Positions 18,323-26,228 of a stretch of DNA of 37,136 nt are shown here, in pieces. Made by a program: the position numbers and the translations under genes. The stretch comes from Azomonas macrocytogenes (GTDB lineage: Bacteria; Pseudomonadota; Gammaproteobacteria; Pseudomonadales; Pseudomonadaceae), in assembly GCF_014191985.1 (NCBI RefSeq), contig NZ_JACHXI010000024.1, positions 1 to 37,136 of the forward strand, given 5' to 3'. Within the stretch, counting starts at the first letter, position 1. Each line of letters begins with the position of its first letter. The notes under the pieces were generated by a model. That model made no database searches and had not been told where the DNA came from. It was given only the letters and a program-made list of their open reading frames with translations.

Positions 18323-18524
18323 TCCAATGCGATCACCCAAGTAATGCGTGATCCAGAAGGGGTTGCGCTTACCTACATAACCCAACCGGATGCGTCTAGA
18401 AAGATCGGTGGCACCGAGGAATATCTTCTATGACGCTGAGTAGACGAGCCCAGGACGGAGGATTGCCTAATCGTAAAGCCCTAGATATCTGACAATCACA
18501 TGTCACTTGGCTGGATTGGCGTCC
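18323..18524. other. Intergenic stretch after nhaA
   Basis: No gene or clear terminator is seen. The right part may be the decayed C-terminal end of the IS66-like fragment that follows. Confidence 0.3.
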
Positions 18525-18668
18525 ATTGATGCGGTAGGAGATCTTCAATATCTCTTGCCCATTGAGCTTGGCTGGCTGGATCAGGCTCATCAACGCCGCC
18601 GAGCGATCCAGCTTGCGCCCCAGTGCCTGCTGTTCGGCGTGGTTATTATCTAGCCGTCTCCCGTTCAT
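18525..18668 (-). pseudogene. IS66-family transposase C-terminal fragment
   Basis: On the minus strand the frame reads GRRLDNNHAEQQALGRK, then ALMSLIQPAKLNGQ. This resembles the end of IS66 TnpC (NNxAERxLRxxALGRKN, then SLIxTAKLNxxDP). Residues between the two blocks are lost and the sequence degrades after this point. Nothing suggests it is expressed. Confidence 0.55.
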
Positions 18669-18727
18669 TGAGATAATGCTAAATGCTTTCCTCGGTCTAC
18701 TTGCTGTGAGCGGAAAATAAAAATTTA

Positions 18728-18745
18728 GGGGCTGTCGTAGATAAG
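18728..18745. mobile_element. Likely terminal inverted repeat of the IS1595-family element
   Basis: GGGGCTGTCGTAGATAAG lies just outside the 3' end of the transposase and begins with the G-run common for IS1595-family ends. The matching copy on the far side was not found, consistent with truncation there. Confidence 0.4.
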
Positions 18746-18746
18746 G

Positions 18747-19250
18747 CTAGATTCCAGCCCACTCCTTCAGCGTTTTGAGTTGTTGTTTGTGGGTACCGTA
18801 GTTGAAACGGAACTCGCACTCCTTGAGGAAAAGCGGGAAGCTTTCCCTCGGGATTCCATTGTATTTGCGTAGCACGCGCTTTGCCTGGTTCCAGAAGTTC
18901 TCGATGCCGTTGATGTGGTTGTGGCCACGAGCGAACTCGGCCGAATGGTTGATGCGAACGTGGCGGAACTGGCTCACATCCAGCGCGTCGTAGCTGCCGA
19001 AGCTGTCGGTATAAACCCAGCTGTCTGGCGCTATTTTCCGCTGGATTACAGGCATCAGCGTGGTGGTCTTGGCGTTGTCCACCACCTTGGCATACACCCT
19101 GCCGCCGCGTTTGAGCAGGCCAAATACGACGACCTTGCCGGCAGCCCCGCGACCACGCTTGCCCTTGCGCACGCCGCCGAAGTAGCTCTCGTCCAGTCCG
19201 AGCTTTCGGTTGTGGCCCACAGGGAATTCCGAAGCAAACTCATAAAGAAA
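18747..19250 (-). pseudogene. IS1595-family transposase, N-terminally truncated
   Basis: From GLDESYFGGVRKGKRGRGAA the protein follows the IS1595 DDE-type catalytic domain, with VFGLLKRGGRVYAKVV, WVYTDSFGSYDALDVSQF (second Asp), and HINGIENFWNQAKRVL (last acidic residue), ending in LKECEFRFNYG. The N-terminal zinc-ribbon half normally found in these enzymes (roughly 90-100 residues) is missing. It is replaced by unrelated sequence that includes a tandem repeat of ACACCCA. The catalytic core is intact, but without its N-terminus it is probably inactive. An open frame from 19394 fuses junk to the core. Confidence 0.75.
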
Positions 19251-19262
19251 CCACAAGGGTGG

Positions 19263-19294
19263 CCCCAACACCCAACACCCAACACCCAACACCC
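19263..19294. repeat. Heptanucleotide tandem repeat (AACACCC), G-quadruplex-capable on the minus strand
   Basis: Five C-runs on the plus strand (19263-19266, 19271-19273, 19278-19280, 19285-19287, 19292-19294) are separated by exactly AACA. The minus strand therefore has five G-runs with four-base TGTT loops, which fits the G-quadruplex pattern. It sits at the broken end of the IS1595 remnant. Confidence 0.85.
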
Positions 19295-19426
19295 AAGAAT
19301 GATGTAACCCCATGGTTCTCTCAGGCAGCTTCCGTAGTGGCGAACTAGAACGGCGAATGCCAAAGATGCAGTTGCTAAAAAAATGACCAACCAAACCAAT
19401 GGCCGAATATCTCTCAATTTCAGCAT
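19295..19426 (-). pseudogene. Small membrane-protein ORF running into the repeat
   Basis: From ATG 19426 (AAAGGG upstream) the frame reads MLKLRDIRPLVWLVIFLATA, a basic N-terminus followed by a hydrophobic helix, then SCLREPWGYIIL before entering the heptamer repeat and the truncated IS. It looks like a small single-helix membrane protein whose 3' part was lost when the IS1595 fragment joined. I do not recognise it. Confidence 0.3.
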
Positions 19427-19456
19427 GTCCCTTTTCCTCATGCCCAACTACATTTC

Positions 19457-19494
19457 GACACCAGATAGCGTAAAAAACTACGCCAACTGGTGTC
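19457..19494 (-). terminator. Nested inverted repeat at the 3' end of the GGDEF gene
   Basis: GACACCAG (19457-19464) pairs with CTGGTGTC (19487-19494), and inside it GCGTA (19468-19472) pairs with TACGC (19479-19483) around a run of A (T on the minus strand). The structure straddles the stop codon. It could terminate or stabilise the mRNA, but the T-run is in the loop, so a standard terminator is not certain. Confidence 0.4.
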
Positions 19495-20647
19495 TCGCCA
19501 GGGTCCGATCGATCAGGCGGATACTATCGCGTCCGCCACGCTTGGATTCGTAGAGCGCGGCGTCGCCCTGCTCGATCAATTCCGCCAGACTGGCGGGCGG
19601 TTGGTCGAACAGGTTGGCCCCGATGCTCAGGGTCACCGCTTCGGGCGTGACGAATGTCTGTGAAGCAGCCTTGTGAAACTGATCACGTAGCGCGCTGCCC
19701 AGCCCTACGATTCGCTCACTCGACGCGTTATTCAGCAGGATGATGAACTCGTCACCGCCCAGCCGGGCCGCAAGCGCGCCTTCGGGCAGTACCGAACGAA
19801 TCATCTCGCTCAGCGCGACGAGCAGTCGGTCGCCGGCGGTATGGCCGTACAGGTCGTTGACCAGTTTGAAGTTGTCGACATCGATCAGCAGCAAGGCACC
19901 TGGTCGAGCGCTTGAGACTTCATCCAATAGACGCGGTGCTCGTACTTCGAGGGCACGGCGGTTGTACAGAGCGGTTAACGGATCACGTGCGGCCAGCCGT
20001 GCTATCCGCTTCTCCCGCCGGGAGCGCTCGGTACCGGTCATCGATAGCGCGATCAGCATGATCGCCATCGCACCCTCGACCAGCGAAATCTGAATGATCT
20101 CACCATGGAAGGCTGCAAGATCGATCAGAGTGCCCGGAATGACTGCCGATATCCCCTTGGCGAGATAGAAAATCCCGTGGATCAGCAGCACATAACGCAG
20201 CTGTACCGCCCCCACGCTCAACGATTTGCCATGGGAACGCAGGAGAAAGCTAGCTTTGAGCATCAATAGGGCTACTAGCAGCGAATTGACCAGCAGCATG
20301 ACCTTCGACCACGGCGGCTCTCCCGGCAATAACAGCAGTGCAAGCCAGGCGACGAAAATCAGGTACCAGGCACGAGACAGGCGCGCCTCTGTGAAACGCG
20401 CGACGCCCAGCAGGAAAAGCCAGTGGGCCGTCACCAGCAGGCCGTTGGCAAACCAGATACCGATCAGCAAAAGGCCGCTCCTACGCAGCAAGGCGAGTGT
20501 CGACCCCATGGTGATCGTTGCAAAGCCCGCACTCCAGAACAGCAGCGAGGGCTCACGAACACTGCGCCACTCGACCGCCAGATACAGCGCGGCGGCCGCT
20601 GCGAGGGCGATCGTGAGTACCAACAGCGTGGGAGGGTCGAGCGCCAT
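19478..20647 (-). CDS. Membrane-anchored diguanylate cyclase (GGDEF)
   Basis: The 389-aa protein has about six hydrophobic helices in residues 1-205, then a GGDEF domain: RDPLTALYNRRALEVRAPRL, DVDNFKLVNDLYGHTAGDRL with metal-binding Asp, and the active site RLGGDEFIILL. Such enzymes make cyclic di-GMP from two GTP and promote biofilm or sessile behaviour. The RxxD inhibitory site normally five residues before GGDEF reads PEGA here, so product inhibition by that route appears absent. No EAL domain follows. The N-terminal membrane part is an unnamed sensor. The ATG has AGGA unusually close. It is not obviously in an operon. Confidence 0.88.
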   Translation of the reverse strand: MALDPPTLLVLTIALAAAAALYLAVEWRSVREPSLLFWSAGFATITMGSTLALLRRSGLLLIGIWFANGLLVTAHWLFLLGVARFTEARLSRAWYLIFVAWLALLLLPGEPPWSKVMLLVNSLLVALLMLKASFLLRSHGKSLSVGAVQLRYVLLIHGIFYLAKGISAVIPGTLIDLAAFHGEIIQISLVEGAMAIMLIALSMTGTERSRREKRIARLAARDPLTALYNRRALEVRAPRLLDEVSSARPGALLLIDVDNFKLVNDLYGHTAGDRLLVALSEMIRSVLPEGALAARLGGDEFIILLNNASSERIVGLGSALRDQFHKAASQTFVTPEAVTLSIGANLFDQPPASLAELIEQGDAALYESKRGGRDSIRLIDRTLARHQLA

Positions 20648-20871
20648 ATCCTGACTGGCCTGTCTAATTTGCGGTGAAGGGGCTCGATTGTAAGCGCTTG
20701 AGTCGATTTTTCGGAGAGCTCATCACTCTCTACTGTGCAGCAGCAGTAGCCTGATGCAAGCATGCTCGGCAATTGGTGACTCAGGGTTCTACTCCATTTC
20801 CAAGAACATCCGAACTAAAGCACTTCATGTCCAAATGCCACCCTCAGTTGCATGCCGAACAACTGAATCTG
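20648..20871. other. Intergenic region upstream of the GGDEF gene
   Basis: No gene is seen on either strand. It contains the minus-strand promoter region of the cyclase gene by position, but no motif was assigned. Confidence 0.3.
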
Positions 20872-20896
20872 TTCCCTTCCCTTCCCTTCCCTTCCC
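20872..20896. repeat. Pentanucleotide tandem repeat (TTCCC)x5, G-quadruplex-capable on the minus strand
   Basis: Five exact TTCCC units. The minus strand is (GGGAA)5: five G3 runs with two-base AA loops, a tight fit to the G-quadruplex pattern. It lies between the divergent GGDEF gene and the MazEF-type pair, about 130 bp before the antitoxin start. Confidence 0.85.
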
Positions 20897-20948
20897 TTAC
20901 CGAATAATTTCGTGTCCTGGATCACTCTTTTAAAGCATCAACAACGTA

Positions 20949-21010
20949 GATACATTGGATACACGGTTTACCTTGCAGATCTTTCGCCTACAGATACAAT
21001 GTAGAAACAT
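20949..21010 (+). promoter_or_regulatory. Candidate promoter/operator of the MazEF-type pair
   Basis: GATACA occurs three times (20949, 20958, 20993), and CTACA/TGTAG form a short inverted repeat around GATACAA just before the antitoxin. MazE-type proteins autoregulate through such repeated half-sites. Precise boundaries are uncertain. Confidence 0.35.
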
Positions 21011-21023
21011 TGAGAGGTGATCT

Positions 21024-21278
21024 ATGGAACTTAAAATTCAGCAATGGGGTAATAGTGCTGCGGTTCGTCTGCCGGTTTCTTTGCTTAAAAAACACAACCT
21101 GGCGTGTGGTGACTCACTAGCTGTTTCCGATTCTGGTAAAGAAATCACGCTGCGGCCGGTCAAGACAAAACCGCGTTATCGCCTGGCCGACCTGATGGCT
21201 CAATGTGATCTGACTGCGCCTGAGCCCACAGAGCTGTCTGCATGGAACACTATGCAACCAGTGGGGCGTGAGGCGTGA
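21024..21278 (+). CDS. MazE/ChpS-type antitoxin (AbrB-like)
   Basis: The 84-aa protein starts MELKIQQWGNSAAVRLPVSL, the AbrB/MazE swapped-hairpin DNA-binding fold, then KEITLRPVKTKPRYRLADLM and a longer C-terminal tail that would bind toxin. GAGAGG lies just upstream of the ATG. Its stop overlaps the toxin's GTG start in GTGA, giving coupled translation. Members neutralise MazF-type RNases and repress their own promoter. Confidence 0.88.
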   Translation: MELKIQQWGNSAAVRLPVSLLKKHNLACGDSLAVSDSGKEITLRPVKTKPRYRLADLMAQCDLTAPEPTELSAWNTMQPVGREA

Positions 21279-21622
21279 GGCGAGCGAAATACAGCCGAGG
21301 GGACATTGTGCGTCTGAATTTGAATCCGACCGCTGGCCGCGAGCAGCAAGGCGACTTCCGTCCCGCACTGATTCTGACCCCAGCCGCGTATAACGCTTCT
21401 GGCCTAGCGGTGATTGCACCTATCACTCAGGGAGGCGACTACGCTCGTTATGCAGGGTTTGCCGTGACACTGACAGGTTCAGGAACGGAAACACAGGGCG
21501 TCATTCTGACCAACCAGATTCGCACCGTTGATCTTGAGGCTCGCAGTGCGAAGCGTATCGAATCCGTGCCCGAGGTTGTGATTGACGACGCACTGGCTCG
21601 TGTTCAAGCACTGTTCGAGTGA
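21275..21622 (+). CDS. MazF/ChpB-type endoribonuclease toxin
   Basis: The 115-aa product has the PemK/MazF barrel: RGDIVRLNLNPTAGREQQGD, then RPALILTPAAYNASGL, then APITQGGDYARYAGFAV and TNQIRTVDLEARSAKRI. It resembles E. coli ChpB more than MazF (EQQG and TQGG blocks). Such toxins cleave mRNA at short sequence motifs and arrest growth until antitoxin is restored. The start is GTG 21275, overlapping the antitoxin stop by four bases. Confidence 0.9.
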   Translation: MRRAKYSRGDIVRLNLNPTAGREQQGDFRPALILTPAAYNASGLAVIAPITQGGDYARYAGFAVTLTGSGTETQGVILTNQIRTVDLEARSAKRIESVPEVVIDDALARVQALFE

Positions 21623-21703
21623 AATGCGCTGGCTTCGCCGTACCGAATGATGGCAAGCCTCTTATGATGCAGACCTCCTCGAATCTATCTTGAGGGACAG
21701 CTT

Positions 21704-21838
21704 ATGGCCGGACACTTTCGGCACAGAACGAAGCATCCAAGCCATTCGTTGAGCTGTTGGAAGCCTCAAAGAGCGATGCTTACGGGTCGACTGCGACCAG
21801 AACGCCGACCAGATGACATTACACAAGGACAGTTGTGA
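21704..21838 (+). CDS. Possible 44-aa ORF upstream of the orphan gene
   Basis: ATG 21704 has GAGG about eight bases upstream and opens a 44-codon frame rich in Arg and His that ends in a TGA overlapping the GTG start of the next gene. No motif is recognised. It may be a coupling leader or simply non-coding. Confidence 0.2.
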   Translation: MAGHFRHRTKHPSHSLSCWKPQRAMLTGRLRPERRPDDITQGQL

Positions 21839-22542
21839 GTATGACGTACATAAATTTGCCCAACGATCAGCAGCGTGCGATCAGCGAAATTGAAGTGAAT
21901 GCACTGCGGGCAGCAGTAGACAAGTGCCTGGATGAGGAGCGCGTGGGGCCGATCCACGAGCTTAGACTCAGCCAGTGCGGGCCATTTGTTACCTCCAAGC
22001 TTCAGGCGTTTCAGCAAGCGATCGGTGAACACGCCAAAGCGAAGGCCTACGCCAAGCGCGAGCGTACCAGGGCTGACGCACTGCGTGCCGGGAGCGATCT
22101 AGTCCATGTAGTACAGCAGATGAAAGGTCGCGTTGAAACCGAACATCAGGAGGGGCTGCTGTTTTACATCGATGATCAGATCATGCCGCCTTTCCATCTG
22201 AGCAAGCGGCTGACGGTAAGGATTCCATTCCGCTGGCGACCATCACCGACTGCGGAGTGGAAATCCGGGCAAATTACTTTCGTCTACGACTTCTCCCCTC
22301 GGCCTGACTATACCCAGTTGCTGTCTAAGCGAAAGCCCAGTGCGGCCAAATCCACGAGGGATCTCCAAGATCGCCTGTACGAGGAATGGGAGCGCCTGAA
22401 GATGCAGGCGCTGTACTCTCTCAGGGAGTTCTTCCGGAAAGGTGGCGCCGGTGAAACTGTCCCCGAGGTTTTCTCGGTTCAGCCAGATCCATATGGCGGA
22501 AGGCTGAACAACTTTAGCTGCAATTTTTGGCAGCCAAAGTAG
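21835..22542 (+). CDS. Unrecognised 235-aa protein upstream of the nuclease-TPR gene
   Basis: The frame begins at GTG 21835 (AGGA five bases upstream), or at ATG 21841 with a longer spacing. The product has a charged helical first half (QQAIGEHAKAKAYAKRERTR), a beta-like middle (EGLLFYIDDQIMPPFHLSK, then VRIPFRWRPS), a helical stretch (DLQDRLYEEWERLKMQALYS) and a short tail ending NFSCNFWQPK. There is no signal peptide, no membrane segment and no catalytic motif that I recognise. It is on the same strand as the large gene at 22759, separated by 216 bp that contain a hairpin. A joint role is possible but not shown. Confidence 0.6.
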   Translation: MSMTYINLPNDQQRAISEIEVNALRAAVDKCLDEERVGPIHELRLSQCGPFVTSKLQAFQQAIGEHAKAKAYAKRERTRADALRAGSDLVHVVQQMKGRVETEHQEGLLFYIDDQIMPPFHLSKRLTVRIPFRWRPSPTAEWKSGQITFVYDFSPRPDYTQLLSKRKPSAAKSTRDLQDRLYEEWERLKMQALYSLREFFRKGGAGETVPEVFSVQPDPYGGRLNNFSCNFWQPK

Positions 22543-22556
22543 TCGGGCTCTCAACT

Positions 22557-22578
22557 CCCGGCGAAGCCTTCGGCCGGG
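22557..22578 (+). terminator. GC-rich hairpin between the two unrecognised genes
   Basis: CCCGGC-GAA (22557-22565) pairs with TTC-GCCGGG (22569-22578) with one bulged G. There is no T-run after it, so it may be a pause, partial terminator or mRNA-processing structure. Confidence 0.35.
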
Positions 22579-22758
22579 CCCCCCTATGACCGATGGCATA
22601 GGTGACCGAGCGTCTGCCCACCAAACTTTCTCCGCAGGCGCCTCCCCGCATCGTGAATCAATGCACCAGCATGACAGCATCGAGTCCTCACATTGACTCC
22701 ATGCCGAGACGGCGATTGGCAGCTGAGGCGATGCCCATGAATATTTCAGGAGTGGATG

Positions 22759-25700
22759 ATGGGAAAGCAACAAACGGCGACAAAGCTCGCTCGGCCTAAT
22801 CCGAAAGATTTCCTACGAGCAAGACGCCCGGAGCAGTTCTCTGACTCCATAAAGCTGCATGAGTCAGCCATCGACCGCTCCATGCTGGAGTATCATTTTG
22901 AGAGTCTGAACAATCGAAGCCAAGAGCTTCAATTTGAGACCTTTGTCAGGAAGCTCTGCGAGCGAGAAATCTGTCCCAACCTAGTTCCGCAGACCGGGCC
23001 AACTGCGGGTGGCGACGGAAAAACCGATACCGAAACGTATCCTGTTGCGAATCAGATCGCTTTCTTCTGGGGCCTCAACGATGCTCCTGAGGCAGAGCGC
23101 TGGGCATTCGGCGTCAGTACTCAGAGAGCGTGGAAGGCCAAATGCGTCAAGGATGTCGAGAGCATCATGTCGACGGGGCGTGGCTACGTCCAAATCTTCT
23201 GTGTCAGCAGCCGCTACATCAAAAACAGCTCCAGGGTAGAGCTTCAGGACGAGCTCTCGAAAAAGCATGGTGTCAAGGTCACCATCCTCGACCGAACCTG
23301 GCTGCTTGATAAGACGCTGCAACCCAAAAATCAGCACCTGGCCATTGACCATCTAGGCCTCACAGGCAACTTTGAGAGCAAAGTCCAGCTCGGCCCCTTC
23401 GATGCTGACAAGCAGATCCAGCTAGCAGATATTGAGCGTCAGATCGATCAAATTGAAGACCCCGGTCATTTGACCATTCCACAAGTCGACCTCTACACAA
23501 ACCGCGCCATCATCTACAAAGAGCTTGAGCGCGACGCTTATGCCGTGCGGCAGCAGTTTGATATTGCCGTGCGGACTGCAAAGAAATTTGGTACCCCAAG
23601 ACAGCATTTCGATGCAATTTACGAGCTTGCATGGGCTGCCTATTGGTGGCTTGAGGATGCCGATCTTTTTGAAGCCAACATTGAAAAGGCACTTAGCGTA
23701 GCCGAAGAGACTGATAATGTTGAAGTCTGGGAGAAAATCGTAACGTTGTTTAGCTTGGCGGTTACAAGTCACCGAGAAGGCACCTGCACCCTCGATGTTG
23801 TTTCCTTGGAAGACAATATCCGCACCAAGTTGAACGCATTAGCCAGTGACGCTGATATGATTAGTGGAGCGCTTCAAGCTAAAACATCTTTGGCGTTGCT
23901 GGATCTGTTGAGGGCTGAAAGTGAAGAAAAAGTTACCAATACTTTTCGATCTTTGACCTTGATAGCCGATAGCGCTAAGAAGCTCATTGGATACCCCATG
24001 GCTCGGCTCATCAACTTGCTTGAGGAGCTTGATGTGGCGTTTGGTGACTTTGAAGCCTACGAGGATCTGGTTGATAAGGTCATTGACGATGCCAGCGCTC
24101 GGGAAGGTAGTCGACTAGTAGCGGACAAGTACCTTCGACGCGGTGCGGTTAGCCTCGATAAGAGGGATTACTACAGGGCGATCAAGTGCCTAGGGTTGTC
24201 CCTCTACGGGCTGTACAATAACAAAAGCAAAACAGAAATTTTCTCCGCTCTGTACATGTTGTCCCATGCCTATGAAAAACAGGGACTGCTCTGGGCTGCG
24301 CGTGGGGCCGCGCTGATGGCTGCTCACCTTGTTACCGCTGACGCCCTCAAAGAGCAGCGAAGCAGTAGCAAGCAGGTCGCCATCTATCATCGTCTGATGT
24401 GGATTGATGCACAGCTCGGACACTTAAGTCAGTCGTTGCACTGGTACTCCCTGTCTCACCTTATTGCTCCGATGCTGGCTGAAGATCGTTGGACAGACGA
24501 CCAGAGAATTAGTTACGAATGCTTAATCGGTCAACTATTTCTTAATGCAAAGTTTTCAGATATTGAAAAAATAGCGTGGTTGCCAGATGGGCTGAATCAA
24601 ATGGGTCTGCCTCTATGCGCGGACGCTCTCTTAGTGTGCCTGGGGCATGAGGACAAGGCAGGCCCGGAAAGCGAGTCAATTGATTTTGACTTTATCAATA
24701 TGTGGCGAAGCATTGACCTGGGGGGATCCCCAATTGCTCCGCTCGATCTGTATTCAGAGCGCTGGACGACCATAGACTCACACATCCTTGGTTGTAAGGT
24801 CTCAGTTACTTTCCCAATTAAGCCGCCGTGTATCGAGTTGGCGCAGCAGTTACTGGCTGTTTTGGAAAGCTTCTGTGCCCCAATGATGGCAGATCATGCG
24901 GTGGCTACAGTGCCCAGCGTGAACATTGACATTTCATTGGAGGACGAGGATGACATGGTCTTGCAGCATGCGTTCGATATGGGTGCGCAAGTAACTTCCG
25001 CCCAGATCCTGTGCTCTGCCTTCGATATTGCGAAGCTTGACAATGACCAACGGGCAATCATCCAGCAGTTTTATACTGAATTTTGCCTCCATTTTGTTTC
25101 AGTAATTTGCCCCCAGATCGGTTGGTCAAAACTGGAAGAGATGCTGCGAGATGATAAGGCTTTGGAGCGTGCTGTTATCTTCAACTGCAATCTAGGGCTG
25201 GAAGGGCTCATGATGGGGTACGATGCTGTCCCAGGAATAGCGTCTCACCGAAAGCAGTCTTTCGAATTGTACGAACCAACTCGAAAAGTAACTTGGTTCG
25301 AGCACCACAAGATCGAGAAGGTGGATTGGCACCTTAAAACCGGCGTCGGTGAGGAACGGCCAAAGCATCCATTCCAACTAGAAGCGCTGAAACACAGGGA
25401 GCTGAAGGTAACCTCTTTGATTCAGGCTAGCTTGTGGGATCAGGCGCGATGGAAGGCCATGGGTTTCCAAACATGCGATGGGGAAATTCCCGTTTTGATG
25501 TTCGGCTTCGAACAGGCAGCAGTCGGGGACAAAATATTCTCAAACATGGCGAGGACTCTCGGAGACAAGGATCCTGCAAATACATTGCGTATCGCATTGA
25601 TCCGTGGGATCAGCAAGCAAAATCCCACGCACTACCGTGTTGTAGTTACAAACAATATCGATGTTACCGAGGCCGACTCGACAAAAATTCAAACCAGCCT

Positions 25701-25989
25701 CTCCAGAATTAATACCATGACTCCGGAATCGACTGTTAACCTCGAAAGATTTTTTAAGGACTACGAAATTTGTAAAAAGTGTCATATTGCTACAGTAAAC
25801 GCCCAAGGCAAACTCGTTACTCATCTGTTAACCTCCGGCGTTGTCACAAAGTATGCTTGGGAAATCGATGAGAACGATCAAGAAATCTCAGCAATTAGGC
25901 TTGATGATGATGTGTTCATTCCGGAAGGCATGGCTAATCCACCTATAAGCCGGGCGCTGGCGAAGATTCGCTCGTTGAGCAAGCGTTAG
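22759..25989 (+). CDS. Large protein with PD-(D/E)XK nuclease-like N-terminus, TPR-like middle and novel C-terminus; candidate defence protein
   Basis: The 1,076-aa product starts at ATG 22759 (AGGAG six bases upstream; ATG 22756 is too close). Residues about 55-140 resemble Mrr-type restriction endonuclease folds: a first helix with Glu (LQFETFVRKLCE), then GPTAGGDGKTDTETYPV with the acidic residue, then a strand FGVSTQRAWKAK where the usual (E/Q)xK lysine reads Gln. Residues about 230-600 form a helical TPR-like array (YTNRAIIYKELERDAYAV; IYELAWAAYWWLEDADLF). The last 180 residues form an alpha/beta domain (VLMFGFEQAAVGDKIFSN; IALIRGISKQNPTHYRVVV) that I cannot name. No P-loop is seen, so it is not a STAND ATPase. 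Neighbours are toxin-antitoxin, HNH and IS genes. An anti-phage role is inferred. Confidence 0.7.
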   Translation: MGKQQTATKLARPNPKDFLRARRPEQFSDSIKLHESAIDRSMLEYHFESLNNRSQELQFETFVRKLCEREICPNLVPQTGPTAGGDGKTDTETYPVANQIAFFWGLNDAPEAERWAFGVSTQRAWKAKCVKDVESIMSTGRGYVQIFCVSSRYIKNSSRVELQDELSKKHGVKVTILDRTWLLDKTLQPKNQHLAIDHLGLTGNFESKVQLGPFDADKQIQLADIERQIDQIEDPGHLTIPQVDLYTNRAIIYKELERDAYAVRQQFDIAVRTAKKFGTPRQHFDAIYELAWAAYWWLEDADLFEANIEKALSVAEETDNVEVWEKIVTLFSLAVTSHREGTCTLDVVSLEDNIRTKLNALASDADMISGALQAKTSLALLDLLRAESEEKVTNTFRSLTLIADSAKKLIGYPMARLINLLEELDVAFGDFEAYEDLVDKVIDDASAREGSRLVADKYLRRGAVSLDKRDYYRAIKCLGLSLYGLYNNKSKTEIFSALYMLSHAYEKQGLLWAARGAALMAAHLVTADALKEQRSSSKQVAIYHRLMWIDAQLGHLSQSLHWYSLSHLIAPMLAEDRWTDDQRISYECLIGQLFLNAKFSDIEKIAWLPDGLNQMGLPLCADALLVCLGHEDKAGPESESIDFDFINMWRSIDLGGSPIAPLDLYSERWTTIDSHILGCKVSVTFPIKPPCIELAQQLLAVLESFCAPMMADHAVATVPSVNIDISLEDEDDMVLQHAFDMGAQVTSAQILCSAFDIAKLDNDQRAIIQQFYTEFCLHFVSVICPQIGWSKLEEMLRDDKALERAVIFNCNLGLEGLMMGYDAVPGIASHRKQSFELYEPTRKVTWFEHHKIEKVDWHLKTGVGEERPKHPFQLEALKHRELKVTSLIQASLWDQARWKAMGFQTCDGEIPVLMFGFEQAAVGDKIFSNMARTLGDKDPANTLRIALIRGISKQNPTHYRVVVTNNIDVTEADSTKIQTSLSRINTMTPESTVNLERFFKDYEICKKCHIATVNAQGKLVTHLLTSGVVTKYAWEIDENDQEISAIRLDDDVFIPEGMANPPISRALAKIRSLSKR

Positions 25990-26228
25990 GACGATAGCCG
26001 TCTGGAGCTAGATACCGCCGTTAGGGCGTCCATGGGCAGGGTTTTCGCGCCCTGCGGGTCAGGCTTCGATGCTGTGAATCACCCCAGGTAAGTACCTGAA
26101 CGGAAGTTTTCCGGGCTTTGCGCCGTTCCGAACCATGCAAGCCCCTGTGGTTCAGGAGCCTGCATGGGCATGCGCAGGAAAAATGCCGGATTATTTTTCT
26201 TCGAGTACTTATCCTAGATACATCGCGA
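25990..26228. other. Intergenic stretch with one hairpin
   Basis: No gene is seen. GCAGGG (26036-26041) and CCCTGC (26050-26055) form a short hairpin after the large gene, without a T-run. The right side leads into the IS1182-type element. Confidence 0.35.

Noticed and set aside
20872..20896. Possible CRISPR repeat
   Set aside because: The unit is five bases with no spacers; it is a simple tandem repeat. No CRISPR array was seen anywhere in the window.
22759..25989. STAND/NACHT ATPase (Avs-like) assignment
   Set aside because: No Walker A (GxxxxGK[ST]) or Walker B motif is visible, so only the nuclease-like and TPR-like parts are claimed.
26010..26060. Integron attC-like site (GTTAGGGCG near 26020)
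   Set aside because: The paired core sites and the long imperfect palindrome of an attC could not be found, and no integrase is present.
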